64,000 bases of DNA from Solibacillus sp. FSL R7-0682. GTDB lineage: Bacteria > Bacillota > Bacilli > Bacillales_A > Planococcaceae. The notes under the pieces were generated by a model, which did not search any database, was not told the DNA's origin, and saw nothing but the letters and a program-made list of their open reading frames with translations. The stretch spans positions 3,812,501-3,876,500 of the forward strand of contig NZ_JBBOUI010000001.1 in NCBI RefSeq assembly GCF_038005985.1. Direction: 5' to 3'. The position numbers and the translations under genes were made by a program. Of the stretch, positions 49,181 through 62,390 are shown piece after piece (position 1 is the stretch's first letter; every line of letters begins with the position of its first letter).

Positions 49181-51259
49181 TTATTCACCTTTATTTTTTT
49201 TGATAATGTCTTCTGCAATTGATTTTGGTACTTCTTCATAGTGATCAAATGTCATTGAGAATACACCGCGACCTTGTGTTGCAGAACGTAAAGTTGTAGC
49301 ATATCCGAACATTTCAGATAGTGGAACCATAGCACGTACTACTTGAGAATTACCGCGAGCTTCCATACCCTCTACGCGACCGCGACGAGCAGTAATGTTA
49401 CCCATGATATCACCAAGGTACTCTTCTGGAATTACAACTTCAACTTTCATCATTGGTTCTAAAATTACTGGGTTACATTTTTTAGCAGCTTCTTTAAGTG
49501 CCATAGATGCAGCAATTTTGAACGCCATCTCATTCGAGTCAACGTCGTGGTAAGAACCGAATACTAATTTCGCTTTAATGTCGATTAATGGGTAACCAGC
49601 AACTACACCGCGATCTAAAGAATCACGTAAACCTTGCTCTACAGCAGGAATGTATTCACGAGGTACAACACCACCAACGATAGCGTTTTCGAATTCGAAG
49701 CCTTTACCTTCTTCGTTTGGAGAGAACTCGATCGTTACGTCACCGTATTGACCGCGACCACCTGATTGACGTGTGAATTTACCTTGAACTTTAGCTTCAG
49801 AACGGAATGTCTCACGGTAAGATACCATTGGAGCACCAACGTTAGCTTCAACTTTAAATTCGCGTTTCATACGGTCAACTAGGATGTCTAAGTGTAACTC
49901 ACCCATACCTGAGATGATTGTTTGACCAGTTTCTGTGTCAGTGTGAGCACGGAAAGTTGGATCTTCTTCTTGTAATTTTTGTAAAGCTTGACCCATTTTA
50001 TCTTGGTCAGCTTTAGATTTTGGTTCTACAGATAAAGAGATTACTGGCTCTGGGAATTCCATTGATTCTAAGATAACAAGGTTTTTCTCGTCACATAGAG
50101 TATCACCAGTAGTAGTATCTTTAAGACCTACAGCTGCAGCGATGTCACCAGCGAATACTTTAGAAATTTCTTCACGGCTGTTCGCGTGCATTTGAAGGAT
50201 ACGACCTACACGTTCACGTTTACCTTTTGTAGAGTTTTGTACGTATGAACCTGAATCTAATGTTCCAGAGTATACACGGAAGAATGTTAACTTACCTACG
50301 AATGGGTCAGTCATTACTTTGAATGCAAGCGCTGAGAATGGCTCGTCATCAGAAGATTTACGGATGATTTCACCGTCGCCATCAATGTCAGTACCTTTAA
50401 TGTCAGGAACATCAGTTGGAGCTGGTAAGTAATCAACAGCTGCATCTAGCATTTTACGAACACCTTTGTGTTTGAATGCTGTACCACAAAGTACTGGGTA
50501 GAATTCTACCGCGATAGTAGCTTTACGGATTGCTGCTTTTAATTCTTCTTTAGTAATTTCTTCGCCTTCTAAGTATTTCTCCATAAGTTCTTCATCAACA
50601 CTTGCAACAGCGTCGATTAATTTCTCACGGTACTCTTCAGCTTGTGCTTTATGAGATTCTGGAATCTCACCAACAGTTACTGCAGTACCATCTTCGTTAC
50701 CGTAGAAAGTAGCGTTCATTTCTACTAAGTCGATGATAGCTGAGAACTCGTCTTCAGCACCGATTGGTAATTGGATTGGGTGAGCATTTGCTTGTAAGCG
50801 CTCGTGTAAAGTTCCTACAGAATATAGGAAGTCTGCACCCATTTTATCCATTTTATTGATGAATACGATACGAGGAACCCCGTACGTAGTAGCTTGACGC
50901 CATACTGTTTCAGTTTGAGGCTCAACACCTGATTGAGCATCTAATACTGTAACTGCACCATCTAGTACACGTAATGAACGTTCTACTTCTACAGTGAAGT
51001 CTACGTGTCCAGGAGTATCGATGATGTTAATACGGTGACCATTCCATTGAGCTGTTGTTGCAGCAGACGTGATTGTAATACCACGCTCTTGCTCTTGCTC
51101 CATCCAGTCCATTTGAGAACCGCCATCGTGAGTTTCACCGATTTTGTGAATCTTACCAGTGTAATAAAGGATACGCTCAGTTGTTGTTGTTTTACCAGCA
51201 TCAATGTGAGCCATGATCCCAATATTACGTGTATTCTCTAGAGAGAATTCGCGTTTCAT
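49181..51259 (-). CDS. fusA: elongation factor G
   Basis: A 692-residue translocase GTPase ([26 protein letters not shown], domain IV with [10 protein letters not shown]). Start ATG 51259 follows GAAGGAGAAATTTCCT; the 21 in-frame codons before it are not EF-G sequence. Confidence 0.98.
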   Translation of the reverse strand: MKREFSLENTRNIGIMAHIDAGKTTTTERILYYTGKIHKIGETHDGGSQMDWMEQEQERGITITSAATTAQWNGHRINIIDTPGHVDFTVEVERSLRVLDGAVTVLDAQSGVEPQTETVWRQATTYGVPRIVFINKMDKMGADFLYSVGTLHERLQANAHPIQLPIGAEDEFSAIIDLVEMNATFYGNEDGTAVTVGEIPESHKAQAEEYREKLIDAVASVDEELMEKYLEGEEITKEELKAAIRKATIAVEFYPVLCGTAFKHKGVRKMLDAAVDYLPAPTDVPDIKGTDIDGDGEIIRKSSDDEPFSALAFKVMTDPFVGKLTFFRVYSGTLDSGSYVQNSTKGKRERVGRILQMHANSREEISKVFAGDIAAAVGLKDTTTGDTLCDEKNLVILESMEFPEPVISLSVEPKSKADQDKMGQALQKLQEEDPTFRAHTDTETGQTIISGMGELHLDILVDRMKREFKVEANVGAPMVSYRETFRSEAKVQGKFTRQSGGRGQYGDVTIEFSPNEEGKGFEFENAIVGGVVPREYIPAVEQGLRDSLDRGVVAGYPLIDIKAKLVFGSYHDVDSNEMAFKIAASMALKEAAKKCNPVILEPMMKVEVVIPEEYLGDIMGNITARRGRVEGMEARGNSQVVRAMVPLSEMFGYATTLRSATQGRGVFSMTFDHYEEVPKSIAEDIIKKNKGE

Positions 51260-51340
51260 AGGAAATTTCTCCTTCCATATTGGGTTAGCTGTATAATTGA
51301 GTAAAAATCTAAGCTCTAGCAAGCTAGAGCAAAGATCAAA

Positions 51341-51811
51341 TTACCAACGGTAGTGAGCGAATGCTTTGTTCGCTTCTGCCATTTTGTGCATATCTTCACG
51401 TTTCTTAACTGAAGCACCTGTATTGTTAGATGCATCTAAGATTTCGTTAGCTAAACGCTCTTCCATAGTTTTTTCACCACGAAGACGAGCGTAGTTAACT
51501 AAGTAACGAAGACCTAAAGTAGTACGACGTTCTGGACGAACTTCAACTGGTACTTGGTAGTTAGAACCACCAACACGACGAGCGCGTACTTCTAATACTG
51601 GCATTACGTTATTTAACGCAGCTTCAAATACTTCTAAAGGATTTTGACCTGAACGCTCTTGAACTAATTCGAAAGCTCCGTATAAAATCTTTTGAGAAGT
51701 ACCTCTTTTACCATCAATCATCATTTTGTTGATTAAACGAGTTACTAGTTTTGAATTATAAAGTGGATCTGGTAACACGTCACGTTTGGAAACAGGACCT
51801 TTACGAGGCAT
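51341..51811 (-). CDS. rpsG: 30S ribosomal protein S7
   Basis: A 156-residue S7 ([16 protein letters not shown]), start ATG 51811 after GAAAGGAGGAAAACAC. It nucleates assembly of the 30S head. Confidence 0.98.
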   Translation of the reverse strand: MPRKGPVSKRDVLPDPLYNSKLVTRLINKMMIDGKRGTSQKILYGAFELVQERSGQNPLEVFEAALNNVMPVLEVRARRVGGSNYQVPVEVRPERRTTLGLRYLVNYARLRGEKTMEERLANEILDASNNTGASVKKREDMHKMAEANKAFAHYRW

Positions 51812-51852
51812 GTGTTTTCCTCCTTTCAAATAGTGGTCTATTTAAATTTAAA

Positions 51853-52272
51853 TTATTTTTTTTCTTTAGGACGTTTAGTACCGTATTTAGAACGAGATTG
51901 TAAACGACCGTTAACACCAGCTGTATCTAACGCACCACGTACGATGTGGTAACGAACTCCAGCTAAGTCTTTTACGCGTCCGCCACGGATAAGAACTACA
52001 CTGTGCTCTTGTAAGTTGTGACCTTCACCTGGGATGTACGCAGTAACCTCAAGTTGGTTAGTTAAGCGTACACGCGCATATTTACGTAAAGCCGAGTTCG
52101 GTTTACGTGGTGTCATTGTACCAACACGAGTACAAACTCCGCGTTTTTGTGGTGATTTAACGTCAGTTAAAGATTTTTTAAATGAGTTATAACCTTTGTT
52201 TAACGCTGGAGATTTTGATTTCGTGATTTTAGATTGACGAGGCTTACGTACTAATTGGTTAATTGTAGGCAT
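51853..52272 (-). CDS. rpsL: 30S ribosomal protein S12
   Basis: A 139-residue S12 ([11 protein letters not shown]). The streptomycin-related segments [11 protein letters not shown] and [12 protein letters not shown] are of wild-type form: Lys is present at both classic resistance positions. Confidence 0.98.
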   Translation of the reverse strand: MPTINQLVRKPRQSKITKSKSPALNKGYNSFKKSLTDVKSPQKRGVCTRVGTMTPRKPNSALRKYARVRLTNQLEVTAYIPGEGHNLQEHSVVLIRGGRVKDLAGVRYHIVRGALDTAGVNGRLQSRSKYGTKRPKEKK

Positions 52273-52373
52273 CGATTTGTCCTCCCTTCATTTTTTCCTT
52301 GTTTCAATACCACACATCCAGGTGGTTCATTTTTTGGGTAAAAACAAAGTCTTTGTGTATTTTTACACAAAAA

Positions 52374-52625
52374 CTACATCGCAGTAATCGCAACAACCGC
52401 AGCTCCAACATGAATGCCGCAAGCTTTACCAAGTTCTTTCTTTGAATCGACGTGATAAACTGGTACACCGATTTCTTTCGCGAGAAGAATGGCCGGATCG
52501 GTTACCCAATTGTCAGCATCAATTGCGACAAAAAGAGCTGTTACTTGTCCAGCACGCATTGCTTTCACTGCTTGCTTTATACCTATGATTGTTTGACTGG
52601 CCTGTTTTACTTGATCGTAAGACAT
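52374..52625 (-). CDS. rplGB: L7Ae-family K-turn-binding ribosomal protein
   Basis: An 83-residue L7Ae/L30e/YbxF family protein (GIKQAVKAMRAGQVTALFVA; GIHVGAAVV), which binds kink-turn RNA. In Bacillus (ybxF) it lies between rpoC and rpsL as here. ATG 52625 is 8 bases from AGGAGG; ATG 52631 is only 2 bases away. Confidence 0.93.
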   Translation of the reverse strand: MSYDQVKQASQTIIGIKQAVKAMRAGQVTALFVAIDADNWVTDPAILLAKEIGVPVYHVDSKKELGKACGIHVGAAVVAITAM

Positions 52626-52670
52626 TTGCATATCCTCCTAAGCACAGACAGTTAACTATCAACCTTCAAT

Positions 52671-52699
52671 ATATTATCATTCCAAACTTACACTGTCAA
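52671..52699 (-). promoter_or_regulatory. promoter of the rplGB-rpsL-rpsG-fusA operon
   Basis: Consensus -35 TTGACA (52694-52699), 17-bp spacer, -10 TAATAT (52671-52676), just upstream of the L7Ae-like gene and after the rpoC terminator. Confidence 0.88.
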
Positions 52700-52765
52700 C
52701 CAATATCTTATGAAGAATGTCGGTTAATTGAAAAACACTATTATTTTGTTTATAGCTTTATTAGA

Positions 52766-52797
52766 AAAACCCCGGCAGAGTTATTCTACTCTACCGG
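52766..52797 (-). terminator. rpoC terminator
   Basis: The minus-strand stem CCGGTAGAGT / ACTCTGCCGG is followed by GGTTTTT, directly after the rpoC stop. Confidence 0.9.
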
Positions 52798-52818
52798 AAT
52801 TCTTATATTGTAAGACTG

Positions 52819-55800
52819 TTATTCAGCTGTAGTTACTTCTTCTGTTAATTCTTGCTCCATACGGATTTGACGGTAACGTTGCATACCAGTACCTGCAGGA
52901 ACAAGTTTACCGATAATTACGTTTTCCTTCAGACCTAGAAGCTCATCACGCTTACCTTTAATTGCAGCATCCGTTAACACACGAGTTGTTTCTTGGAATG
53001 ATGCAGCAGATAAGAATGATTCTGTTTCAAGAGAAGCTTTCGTAATACCTAGGATTACCGGGCGACAAGTTGCTGGGTTTTTACCGTTAAGGACAGCATC
53101 TGCGTTTGCCTCAGCGAATTGGTGAATGTCTAGTAATGAACCTGGTAATAACTCTGTATCACCCGCTTCGATTACACGCACTTTACGAAGCATTTGGCGA
53201 ACCATTACCTCGATGTGTTTGTCACCGATTTCTACCCCTTGCATACGGTATACTTTTTGTACTTCTTTTAACAGATACTCTTGTACTGTCGATACGTCTT
53301 TAACTTTTAATAATTGTTTCGGATCGATCGAACCTTCAGATAATGTTTGACCCGCAACAATTGCATCGCCTTCATGTACTTTTAAGCGTGCATTATATGG
53401 TGCTTGGTATTTACGTGTTTCCACGTCACCTTGGATCGTAATTTCTTTAAGACCTTCACGAATTTCCTCGATTTCAATAACAGTACCTGTAATTTCTGAA
53501 ATCACCGCTTGACCTTTCGGGTTACGCGCTTCAAAAATCTCTTGGATACGTGGAAGACCTTGTGTAATATCGTTTCCGGCTACCCCACCTGTGTGGAATG
53601 TACGCATCGTTAACTGTGTACCTGGCTCACCGATAGATTGAGCTGCGATAATACCTACCGCTTCCCCTACTTCTACCTCTTCACCAGTGGCTAAGTTCAT
53701 ACCGTAACATTTTTTACATACGCCGTGTTTTGTATTACATGTAAACGCAGAACGGATAGTAATTTGTTCAATATTTGCTTCGTCAATTGCACGAGCAACA
53801 TCTTGAGTTACTAAACCATCACGCTCAACGATTACTGCACCAGTTTCTGGATGACGAACTGTTTTCTTCACATATCGACCAACAATACGTTCGTCTAATG
53901 CTTCAATTAATTCGTTACCTTCCATTAAGGCACCGATTGTTAAACCACGATCTGTACCACAGTCGTCTTCACGTACGATAACATCTTGTGCTACGTCTAC
54001 TAAACGACGAGTTAAGTAACCAGAATCGGCAGTTTTAAGTGCTGTATCGGCTAGACCTTTACGGGCACCATGTGTAGAGATGAAGTACTCTAATACTGTT
54101 AAACCTTCACGGAATGAAGACTTGATTGGTAACTCGATGATACGACCAGCTGGGTTGGCCATCAGACCACGCATACCTGCAAGCTGCGTAAAGTTAGATG
54201 CGTTACCACGGGCACCAGAGTCAGACATCATGAAGATTGGGTTAGTTTTTTGTAACGAGTTCATTAGTTTACCTTGGATAATATCTTTGGCATTTGACCA
54301 GCTAGAAATTACGCGGTCATAACGCTCTTCTTCTGTAATTAAACCACGGCGGAATTGCATCATTACTTTATCTACTTTTTCTTGTGCTTCTTCTAAGATG
54401 ACACCTTTATCTGGTAATACCACGATATCAGATACACCTACAGTAATACCTGCACGAGTAGAATATTTGAAACCTAAGTCCTTCATGCGGTCAAGCATTT
54501 TAGACGTTTCTGTAATGTGGAACTCTTTAAATACTTCAGCAATAACGTTTCCTAAGAACTTCTTACGGAAAGGATCTACTACTTCAACATTCGTGAAGTG
54601 CTTCTCTAACATTGCACGACGTTGTGCTTCAATTTTCTCAGCTTCTGATAATTCAGCGTAGCCTTCTGTTGCTTCGATCTCTTTTAATAATTCCTCGCTA
54701 ATCGTTAAATCAACGAAGTATTTCTCAGGTGTTTTTTGCTCTAAGTTTGTTGATGTTGGCTCATTAATATAAGGGAATGAGCTTGGTAAAATTTCATTGA
54801 AAATTACCTTACCAACAGTCGTTAACAAGAACATTTTGTTTTGTTGTTCTGTAAACGTTGGATTTTTTAATGAACTTGCCTTGATCGCAATACGAGTGTG
54901 TAAATGAACATGACCATTTTGGTATGCGATTAACACTTCGTTTGAATCATGGAAGATCGAACCTTCACCACGAGCACCTGCGCGCTCAAGCGTTAAGTAG
55001 TAGTTACCTAATACCATATCTTGAGATGGTGTTACTACTGGTTTACCATCTTTCGGGTTCAGGATGTTTTGAGCTGCTAACATAAGTAAACGAGCTTCCG
55101 CTTGTGCTTCAGCTGATAACGGTACGTGCACGGCCATTTGGTCACCGTCGAAGTCAGCGTTATACGCTGTACATACTAATGGGTGAAGACGAATTGCACG
55201 ACCTTCTACTAATGTTGGTTCGAATGCTTGGATACCAAGACGGTGAAGCGTCGGTGCACGGTTAAGTAAGACCGGATGCTCACGAATTACATCTTCTAAA
55301 ACGTCCCAAACTTCATTGTGTAATCGCTCAATTTTACGTTTTGCACTCTTAATGTTATGCGCTAGGCCACGTTCTACTAATTCTTTCATTACGAAAGGCT
55401 TGAATAGCTCGATTGCCATTTCTTTTGGAAGACCACATTGGTACATTTTTAAGTTTGGACCTACTACGATAACCGAACGACCAGAGTAGTCTACACGTTT
55501 ACCAAGTAAGTTTTGACGGAAACGACCTTGTTTACCTTTCAGCATGTGTGAAAGTGATTTTAAAGGACGGTTACCAGGACCTGTTACAGGACGACCACGA
55601 CGACCGTTATCGATTAAAGCATCTACTGCTTCTTGTAACATACGTTTTTCGTTTTGTACGATGATGCTTGGTGCACCAAGGTCAAGTAATCGTTTTAAAC
55701 GGTTGTTACGGTTAATCACACGACGGTAAAGGTCATTTAAGTCAGAAGTAGCAAAACGGCCACCATCTAATTGCACCATTGGACGAAGCTCTGGTGGAAT

Positions 55801-56499
55801 TACAGGAAGTACATCTAAAATCATCCACTCTGGCTTGTTGCCTGAGTTACGGAAAGACTCTACAACTTCTAAACGTTTAATTGCACGTGTACGGCGTTGA
55901 CCTTGTGCAGATTTTAATTCTTCTTTTAAAACTAAAGTCTCTTCTTCTAAATCAATTTTTTCAAGCAGGCGTTTGATTGCTTCTGCACCCATTGCTGCTT
56001 CGAATTCGTTGCCATATTTTTCACGGTATGCACGATATTCTTTTTCAGAAAGAAGGTCTTTGAAACCTAAAGAAGTTTGACCTGGCTCAATCACAACATA
56101 AGAAGCGAAGTAAATTACTTCTTCTAATGCACGTGGAGACATGTCTAAAATAAGACCCATACGGCTTGGAATACCTTTGAAGTACCAAATATGTGATACA
56201 GGTGCTGCAAGCTCGATGTGACCTTGACGCTCACGACGTACTTTTGCACGTGTTACTTCTACGCCACAGCGATCACAAACGACACCTTTGTAACGTACAC
56301 GCTTATATTTACCACAGTGACATTCCCAGTCTTTAGTTGGTCCGAAGATTCGTTCGCAGAAAAGACCATCTTTTTCTGGTTTTAATGTACGGTAGTTAAT
56401 TGTTTCTGGCTTCTTTACTTCGCCATAAGACCAAGAACGGATCTTGTCAGGAGAAGCTAAACCAATTTTCATATATTCAAATTCATTAACATCGATCAA
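52819..56499 (-). CDS. rpoC: DNA-directed RNA polymerase subunit beta'
   Basis: A 1226-residue subunit: zinc ribbon [20 protein letters not shown] near residues 60-80, catalytic NADFDGDQM with three Asp binding Mg2+, bridge/trigger region [20 protein letters not shown], second zinc cluster (CGTDRG ... [11 protein letters not shown]). It starts with TTG 56499 behind a purine-rich GGGAGGTAGG site. Confidence 0.99.
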   Translation of the reverse strand: MIDVNEFEYMKIGLASPDKIRSWSYGEVKKPETINYRTLKPEKDGLFCERIFGPTKDWECHCGKYKRVRYKGVVCDRCGVEVTRAKVRRERQGHIELAAPVSHIWYFKGIPSRMGLILDMSPRALEEVIYFASYVVIEPGQTSLGFKDLLSEKEYRAYREKYGNEFEAAMGAEAIKRLLEKIDLEEETLVLKEELKSAQGQRRTRAIKRLEVVESFRNSGNKPEWMILDVLPVIPPELRPMVQLDGGRFATSDLNDLYRRVINRNNRLKRLLDLGAPSIIVQNEKRMLQEAVDALIDNGRRGRPVTGPGNRPLKSLSHMLKGKQGRFRQNLLGKRVDYSGRSVIVVGPNLKMYQCGLPKEMAIELFKPFVMKELVERGLAHNIKSAKRKIERLHNEVWDVLEDVIREHPVLLNRAPTLHRLGIQAFEPTLVEGRAIRLHPLVCTAYNADFDGDQMAVHVPLSAEAQAEARLLMLAAQNILNPKDGKPVVTPSQDMVLGNYYLTLERAGARGEGSIFHDSNEVLIAYQNGHVHLHTRIAIKASSLKNPTFTEQQNKMFLLTTVGKVIFNEILPSSFPYINEPTSTNLEQKTPEKYFVDLTISEELLKEIEATEGYAELSEAEKIEAQRRAMLEKHFTNVEVVDPFRKKFLGNVIAEVFKEFHITETSKMLDRMKDLGFKYSTRAGITVGVSDIVVLPDKGVILEEAQEKVDKVMMQFRRGLITEEERYDRVISSWSNAKDIIQGKLMNSLQKTNPIFMMSDSGARGNASNFTQLAGMRGLMANPAGRIIELPIKSSFREGLTVLEYFISTHGARKGLADTALKTADSGYLTRRLVDVAQDVIVREDDCGTDRGLTIGALMEGNELIEALDERIVGRYVKKTVRHPETGAVIVERDGLVTQDVARAIDEANIEQITIRSAFTCNTKHGVCKKCYGMNLATGEEVEVGEAVGIIAAQSIGEPGTQLTMRTFHTGGVAGNDITQGLPRIQEIFEARNPKGQAVISEITGTVIEIEEIREGLKEITIQGDVETRKYQAPYNARLKVHEGDAIVAGQTLSEGSIDPKQLLKVKDVSTVQEYLLKEVQKVYRMQGVEIGDKHIEVMVRQMLRKVRVIEAGDTELLPGSLLDIHQFAEANADAVLNGKNPATCRPVILGITKASLETESFLSAASFQETTRVLTDAAIKGKRDELLGLKENVIIGKLVPAGTGMQRYRQIRMEQELTEEVTTAE

Positions 56500-56611
56500 G
56501 GAGCCTACCTCCCTTTAGTTATAAGTCCTTAAGTGACTTTATTTGTAGCTCGGCAATCGCAAAGTTTCACATTAGGCCATAATGAAACTTGCCTTCAATG
56601 GTTATAAAACG

Positions 56612-56640
56612 AAAAATCGGGCAGGGCATATACCTGCCCG
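56612..56640 (-). terminator. terminator-like hairpin between rpoB and rpoC
   Basis: The minus-strand stem CGGGCAGG / CCTGCCCG is followed by ATTTTTCG, 14 bp past the rpoB stop in a 154-bp gap. It has the form of an intrinsic terminator and could make rpoC expression lower than, or separately controlled from, rpoB. Confidence 0.75.
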
Positions 56641-56653
56641 ATTCATTTTGAAA

Positions 56654-59600
56654 TTATTCAAATGACTCTACTGGGTCTTCTTCTTTATCCTCAGAAGGTA
56701 CTGGGTTTTCCAACTCTGGAGCTGGTGCTGTTACTTCTTCTTCATCGTCAAGGTCGCGAAGTTCTACTTCCTCGTCGTTGATTGTTAACATTTTAACATC
56801 CATACCTAATGATTGAAGTTCTTTAATTAATACTTTGAATGATTCTGGTACACCTGGTTCTGGTACACTTTCACCTTTAACGATTGCTTCATATGTTTTC
56901 ACACGACCTACTACATCATCTGATTTTACAGTTAAAATCTCTTGTAATGTGTAAGCAGCACCGTATGCTTCAAGTGCCCATACTTCCATCTCACCGAAAC
57001 GTTGTCCACCGAATTGTGCTTTACCACCAAGCGGTTGTTGCGTTACTAATGAGTAAGGACCAGTTGAACGTGCGTGAAGTTTGTCGTCAACCATGTGGGC
57101 AAGTTTGATCATGTACATGACACCAACAGTTACACGGTTATCGAACGGTTCACCTGAACGTCCATCATACAGAGTTGTTTTACCATCACGGTTCATTCCA
57201 GCTTCTTCCATCGTTTCCCAAACATCTTCTTCGTTCGCGCCGTCAAATACTGGTGTAGCCATGTGTACGCCTAAATAGCGTGAAGCCATACCTAAATGAA
57301 GCTCTAAAACTTGTCCGATATTCATACGTGAAGGTACCCCAAGTGGGTTAAGCATGATATCAACCGGTGTGCCGTCTGGCATAAATGGCATGTCTTCTTC
57401 CGGTAAAATACGAGAGATTACACCTTTGTTACCGTGACGTCCGGCCATTTTGTCACCAACGCGAATTTTACGTTTTTGAACAATATAAGCACGAACTAAT
57501 TGGTTAACACCTGGTGGTAATTCGTCTCCATCTTCACGGTTGAATACTTTTACATCTAAGATGATACCGCCAGCGCCATGTGGTACACGTAAAGACGTGT
57601 CACGCACTTCGCGTGCTTTTTCACCAAAGATTGCATGTAATAAACGCTCTTCAGCAGTTAGTTCTGTAACCCCTTTAGGTGTTACTTTACCAACTAGAAT
57701 ATCACCGTCACGTACTTCCGCACCGATACGGATAATTCCACGATCGTCTAGGTTACGCAGTGCGTCTTCCCCAACGTTCGGAATGTCACGTGTGATTTCT
57801 TCAGGTCCAAGCTTTGTATCACGAGACTCTGATTCATATTCTTCAATATGAACAGAAGTATATACATCGTCTTTTACAAGGCGCTCACTCATAATAACCG
57901 CATCCTCGTAGTTAAAGCCGTCCCATGTCATGAACGCAACAAGTACGTTTTGACCTAGTGCTAATTCACCTTTTTCCATTGAAGGACCATCAGCTAAAAT
58001 ATCACGAGGTTTAACACGGTCGCCAACTTTTACAATTGGACGTTGGTTATAAGAAGTACCTTGGTTTGAACGAATGAATTTTTGTAATTTATATTTTGTT
58101 AAGTCGCCCTTAACTTCTTTGCCGTCTACTAATTCAATACGACGTACATGAATAGAACGCGCTTCTACGTGTTCAACGATGCCATCATATTTTGCAACGA
58201 CAGCAGCACCTGAGTCACGTGCATCAACATGCTCCATACCAGTACCAACGAATGGTGCGTTTGGATATAGTAATGGAACCGCTTGACGTTGCATGTTCGC
58301 TCCCATTAGGGCACGGTTTGAATCGTCGTTCTCTAAGAACGGGATACATGCAGTGGCAGCAGATACTACTTGTTTTGGTGATACATCCATGTAGTCGATA
58401 CGATCGCGGTTGAACACAGTGTTGTCCCCACGGAAACGACCTACTACCTCTTCTTTAGCAAAAGTACCCTCTGCTGTTAATTCAGAGTTTGCTTGTGCTA
58501 CTACATAGTTATCTTCTTCGTCAGCAGTTAAGTAATGGATATCATCTGTTACTGCACCTGTTTCCGGGTCTACACGACGGTAAGGTGTTTCGATAAATCC
58601 AAACTTATTTACTTTGGCGAATGAAGATAAAGAGTTGATAAGACCAATGTTTGGTCCCTCTGGTGTCTCAATCGGACACATACGGCCGTAGTGAGAGTAG
58701 TGAACGTCACGTACTTCCATACCTGCACGCTCACGCGTTAAACCACCAGGTCCTAATGCAGATAAACGACGTTTGTGTGTTAACTCTGCAAGTGGGTTTG
58801 TTTGGTCCATGAATTGTGATAACTGAGATGAACCAAAGAACTCTTTAATCGATGCGATAACTGGACGAATATTAATTAATTGCTGTGGTACGATTGCTGC
58901 TGTGTCATTAATTGACATACGCTCACGTACAACACGCTCCATACGAGATAAACCGATACGGAATTGGTTTTGTAATAACTCACCAACAGAACGTAAACGA
59001 CGGTTACCTAAATGGTCAATATCATCTGTGTTACCCACATTGTAAAGTAAGTTAAAGAAGTAAGACACAGATGCAATTACGTCAGCTGGTGTAATATTTT
59101 TAACTTCTTCATCAATGTATGCATTTGAAATAACATTGATTTCTTTTTGCGCTTCATCATTTGGTGCATAAATTTTAATCGACTGAATTGTAATGTCATC
59201 TTCTAATACGCCACCAACTTGTGTTAACGTACGGAAGCCTACACCTTTTTCTAAATAAGGGATTAACTTATCTAAATTACGACGATCTAATAATGTACCA
59301 GCTTCAACAATAATTTCACCTGTTTCATTGTCTACTAATGTTTCAGCAATCGTTTGGTTGAATAAACGATTTTTGATGTGAAGCTTTTTGTTCATTTTGT
59401 AACGACCAACATTCGCTAAATCATAGCGTTTTGCGTCAAAGAAACGAGAATATAATAAATTCTTCGCTGATTCAACTGTTGGTGGTTCACCTGGGCGTAA
59501 ACGCTCGTAAATTTCAAGAAGCGCCTTTTCAGTGCTTTCTGTGTTGTCTTTTTCAAGCGTATTACGTAAGTATTCATTGTCGCCAATGATATCTAAAATC

Positions 59601-60217
59601 TCTTGGTCTGAGCCAAAGCCTAATGCACGTAATAATACCGTTACAGGTAATTTACGCGTACGGTCGATACGTACGTAAACGACATCTTTTGCATCAGTTT
59701 CATATTCAAGCCATGCACCACGGTTAGGAATAACTGTCGCACCAAAGCCTTTTTTACCGTTTTTATCCGTTTTTTCGTGGAAGTATACACTTGGAGAACG
59801 AACTAACTGAGAAACGATAACGCGCTCAGCACCGTTAATAATAAATGTGCCTGTTTCTGTCATTAATGGGAAGTCACCCATGAAGACATCTTGCTCTTTT
59901 ACTTCGTTTGTTTCTTTGTTGTGTAAACGTACTTTTACACGTAATGGCGCAGCGTAAGTTACGTCACGTTCTTTACACTCATCAACGTCATACTTAGGAT
60001 CTCCTAATGTATAGTCGACGAATTCTAATGAAAGATTACCTGTAAAATCTTCGATTGGAGAAATGTCGTGGAACATCTCACGCAATCCTTCTTCAAGGAA
60101 CCACTCATAAGATGCTGTTTGAATCTCGATTAAATTCGGAAGTTCCAGCACCTCACTAATACGCGCAAAGCTTCTACGCTGGCGGTGTTGTCCGTACTGA
60201 ACTAGTTGACCTGTCAA
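56654..60217 (-). CDS. rpoB: DNA-directed RNA polymerase subunit beta
   Basis: A 1187-residue subunit. The rifampicin-binding cluster reads [20 protein letters not shown]...[10 protein letters not shown] with the sensitive-type residues (Asp, His-Lys region, Ser) present. The Firmicute acidic C-terminal tail ([15 protein letters not shown]) is present. Start TTG 60217 is preceded by GAGGGGTGA and gives [14 protein letters not shown] as in Bacillus; three extra in-frame codons lie before it. Confidence 0.98.
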   Translation of the reverse strand: MTGQLVQYGQHRQRRSFARISEVLELPNLIEIQTASYEWFLEEGLREMFHDISPIEDFTGNLSLEFVDYTLGDPKYDVDECKERDVTYAAPLRVKVRLHNKETNEVKEQDVFMGDFPLMTETGTFIINGAERVIVSQLVRSPSVYFHEKTDKNGKKGFGATVIPNRGAWLEYETDAKDVVYVRIDRTRKLPVTVLLRALGFGSDQEILDIIGDNEYLRNTLEKDNTESTEKALLEIYERLRPGEPPTVESAKNLLYSRFFDAKRYDLANVGRYKMNKKLHIKNRLFNQTIAETLVDNETGEIIVEAGTLLDRRNLDKLIPYLEKGVGFRTLTQVGGVLEDDITIQSIKIYAPNDEAQKEINVISNAYIDEEVKNITPADVIASVSYFFNLLYNVGNTDDIDHLGNRRLRSVGELLQNQFRIGLSRMERVVRERMSINDTAAIVPQQLINIRPVIASIKEFFGSSQLSQFMDQTNPLAELTHKRRLSALGPGGLTRERAGMEVRDVHYSHYGRMCPIETPEGPNIGLINSLSSFAKVNKFGFIETPYRRVDPETGAVTDDIHYLTADEEDNYVVAQANSELTAEGTFAKEEVVGRFRGDNTVFNRDRIDYMDVSPKQVVSAATACIPFLENDDSNRALMGANMQRQAVPLLYPNAPFVGTGMEHVDARDSGAAVVAKYDGIVEHVEARSIHVRRIELVDGKEVKGDLTKYKLQKFIRSNQGTSYNQRPIVKVGDRVKPRDILADGPSMEKGELALGQNVLVAFMTWDGFNYEDAVIMSERLVKDDVYTSVHIEEYESESRDTKLGPEEITRDIPNVGEDALRNLDDRGIIRIGAEVRDGDILVGKVTPKGVTELTAEERLLHAIFGEKAREVRDTSLRVPHGAGGIILDVKVFNREDGDELPPGVNQLVRAYIVQKRKIRVGDKMAGRHGNKGVISRILPEEDMPFMPDGTPVDIMLNPLGVPSRMNIGQVLELHLGMASRYLGVHMATPVFDGANEEDVWETMEEAGMNRDGKTTLYDGRSGEPFDNRVTVGVMYMIKLAHMVDDKLHARSTGPYSLVTQQPLGGKAQFGGQRFGEMEVWALEAYGAAYTLQEILTVKSDDVVGRVKTYEAIVKGESVPEPGVPESFKVLIKELQSLGMDVKMLTINDEEVELRDLDDEEEVTAPAPELENPVPSEDKEEDPVESFE

Positions 60218-60422
60218 CTCATTCACCCCTCAATAAAGCGATAATAGGTCTTTGCAAAACCTTACAAATAGTGTATGATTTCGAAAGACAAAAAGAAAAC
60301 GAGTCTTTTCATAGATCTCATTTTCGGTTAAACTAAACTTATTCTTAGTTAGCATACCCATAAAAGATTATTAATTATGCAAAAGGGCATACTTCCTCAA
60401 AATAATAATTTTGCATTTTATT

Positions 60423-60451
60423 ATGTTATCATAGTCAATTTGTCAAGTCAA
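60423..60451 (-). promoter_or_regulatory. rpoB promoter
   Basis: -35 TTGACT (60446-60451), 17-bp spacer, -10 TAACAT (60423-60428); a second, overlapping TTGACA / TAATAA pair is five bases downstream. The leader of about 200 bases contains ATGCAAAA / TTTTGCAT (60378-60417), a possible hairpin. Confidence 0.8.
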
Positions 60452-60470
60452 TAATCCAAGTGAATCTTAC

Positions 60471-61073
60471 TTATTTTTTTGCACGTATGATCCAATATCC
60501 TTTTTTCTTCTCAACGACGTCAACTTCTGAAAACATTTCCTCTAAATGACTCATTGTCGATGGCGCACCTTGTTTCTTCTGAATAACTACCCACAACTCA
60601 CCATTCTCCACTAGCAATTCATACGCCCCATTATAAAACTTAAAAATTGTTTCCTTACCAGCGCGAATTGGTGGATTTGTTAAAATGGCCGCTGCTTTTG
60701 TATTCGCATCAACTGTACTTAATCCATCACTCTCAAAAATTCGTACATTTTGAACCCCGTTTAGTTGTGCATTTTTTTGCGACAATGCCACCGCACGTGT
60801 ATTAATATCCATCATTAACACTTCACGCTCAGGATTGTCTTTCGCAATCGACAAGCCGATTGGTCCATAACCACATCCTACATCAAGTAAAACACCTTCA
60901 ACGTTTGGCATTTCGAATGCATCAATCAACACACGGGAACCAAAATCTACTTCGCTTTTACTAAATACACCGGCATCTGTTTCGAATATAAATGTATTTC
61001 CTAATAAAGTAAATTTCCATTGGCGTGGTTTACTCTCAGTTTGAGGCTTATTTGAATAATAATGTTCAGACAT
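60471..61073 (-). CDS. class I SAM-dependent methyltransferase (RsmC-like, YbxB)
   Basis: A 200-residue methyltransferase with the SAM-binding motif DVGCGYGPIG and the N-methylating motif NPPIRAG, typical of 16S rRNA guanine-N2 methyltransferases. It corresponds to B. subtilis YbxB, located between rplL and rpoB. The exact target base is inferred from the family. Confidence 0.9.
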   Translation of the reverse strand: MSEHYYSNKPQTESKPRQWKFTLLGNTFIFETDAGVFSKSEVDFGSRVLIDAFEMPNVEGVLLDVGCGYGPIGLSIAKDNPEREVLMMDINTRAVALSQKNAQLNGVQNVRIFESDGLSTVDANTKAAAILTNPPIRAGKETIFKFYNGAYELLVENGELWVVIQKKQGAPSTMSHLEEMFSEVDVVEKKKGYWIIRAKK

Positions 61074-61266
61074 ACGACACGCCCCTAAAAAATTTTATTC
61101 GCAAGTCACATCAATGTCCTTTAAAGCACTTAATGATGTCTCACATATCCTAATAGAAATATTTAACTACTTCTATAGTCTAAAAAAGAAAAGCCCGCCA
61201 CAAAATTGAGACGAGCTTTCCCTATAAAACTAAGCATACCGCTTAGTCATTAAAGTTAAACTAAAA

Positions 61267-61629
61267 TTATTTAACTTCTACTGAAGCGCCAACTTCTTCA
61301 AGTTTAGCTTTGATTGCTTCAGCGTCATCTTTAGAAACGCCTTCTTTAAGAGCTTTAGGAGCGTTGTCAACAACCTCTTTAGCTTCTTTTAAACCTAAAC
61401 CAGTGATTTCACGAACCACTTTGATTACTTTGATTTTTTCAGCACCAGCAGAAGCTAATACTACATCAAATTCAGTTTTTTCTTCAGCGCCACCAGCTGC
61501 ACCGCCAGCTACTACAGCTACAGGAGCTGCTGCTGTTACACCGAATTCTTCTTCGATAGCTTTTACTAAATCGTTTAATTCTAGAACTGTCATAACTTTG
61601 ATAGCTTCTAAGATTTGCTCTTTGTTCAT
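61267..61629 (-). CDS. rplL: 50S ribosomal protein L7/L12
   Basis: A 120-residue stalk protein: N-terminal dimer domain, Ala/Gly-rich hinge ([17 protein letters not shown]) and C-terminal factor-binding domain ([20 protein letters not shown]). Confidence 0.98.
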   Translation of the reverse strand: MNKEQILEAIKVMTVLELNDLVKAIEEEFGVTAAAPVAVVAGGAAGGAEEKTEFDVVLASAGAEKIKVIKVVREITGLGLKEAKEVVDNAPKALKEGVSKDDAEAIKAKLEEVGASVEVK

Positions 61630-61702
61630 TTTAATTTCCTCCTATGGAATGTTTATAGTTTTTTAGGCAATCTTGCCTTGTTTTGAAGTTAAGCGGCGAA
61701 AA

Positions 61703-62203
61703 TTATGCGCCTTGCTCTTCTTTTTGATCTGCAACAGCTTTTGTTGCAAGTGCGAAGTTGCGCACTGGAGCTTGAAGTACAGATAAAAGCATTGATAATA
61801 GACCTTCGCGAGATGGAAGTTCTGCAAGAGCTTTAACGTCTTCAACAGATGCGATTGTACCTTCGATGATACCAGCTTTGATTTCAAGAGCTTCGTTTTT
61901 CTTAGCGAACTCGTTGATAATTTTTGCTGGAGCTACTACGTCTTCGTTTGAGAACGCAACAGCGTTTGGACCAGTTAAGAATTCGTTGATTCCTTCAACA
62001 CCTGCGATTTCAGAAGCACGACGAGTTAAAGTGTTTTTGTAAACTTTGAACTCAACACCAGCTTCACGTAATTGCTTACGTAATTCTGTTACTTGGGCAA
62101 CTGTTAAACCACGGTAGTCAACTACTACTACAGAAGCAGCAGCTTCGAATTTAGCAGCGATTTCTTGAACTTGTACTGATTTTGTTTCGATTGCTTTGCT
62201 CAT
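61703..62203 (-). CDS. rplJ: 50S ribosomal protein L10
   Basis: A 166-residue L10 ([21 protein letters not shown]), base of the stalk that carries L7/L12 dimers. It is preceded by the L10 leader; with rplL it forms an operon. Confidence 0.97.
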   Translation of the reverse strand: MSKAIETKSVQVQEIAAKFEAAASVVVVDYRGLTVAQVTELRKQLREAGVEFKVYKNTLTRRASEIAGVEGINEFLTGPNAVAFSNEDVVAPAKIINEFAKKNEALEIKAGIIEGTIASVEDVKALAELPSREGLLSMLLSVLQAPVRNFALATKAVADQKEEQGA

Positions 62204-62385
62204 GATGACACCTCCTATTAGAATGAGTCATTTATACCGACAAAAGAAAAGCCTCTATATCAAAAAGACATAGAGGCTGAAAGTCATCATCTTAAAAAGA
62301 ATCCGAATTCCGATGTCCTCGGTAGGATCATTAAGTGCTTAACGCACTCCTACTGTCTACGGTACAAATGGATGATTCACAACAG
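62204..62385 (-). promoter_or_regulatory. L10 (rplJ) leader with attenuator
   Basis: The leader between the rplJ promoter and ATG ends in the hairpin AGCCTCTAT / ATAGAGGCT followed by TTTTCTTTTG (62241-62278). Such a leader is known in Bacillales as the L10(L12)4 binding site, where excess complex favours the terminator. Upstream pairing elements (62300-62360, GGACATCGGAATTCGGATTC region) fit this but were not folded. Confidence 0.75.
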
Positions 62386-62390
62386 CATCC

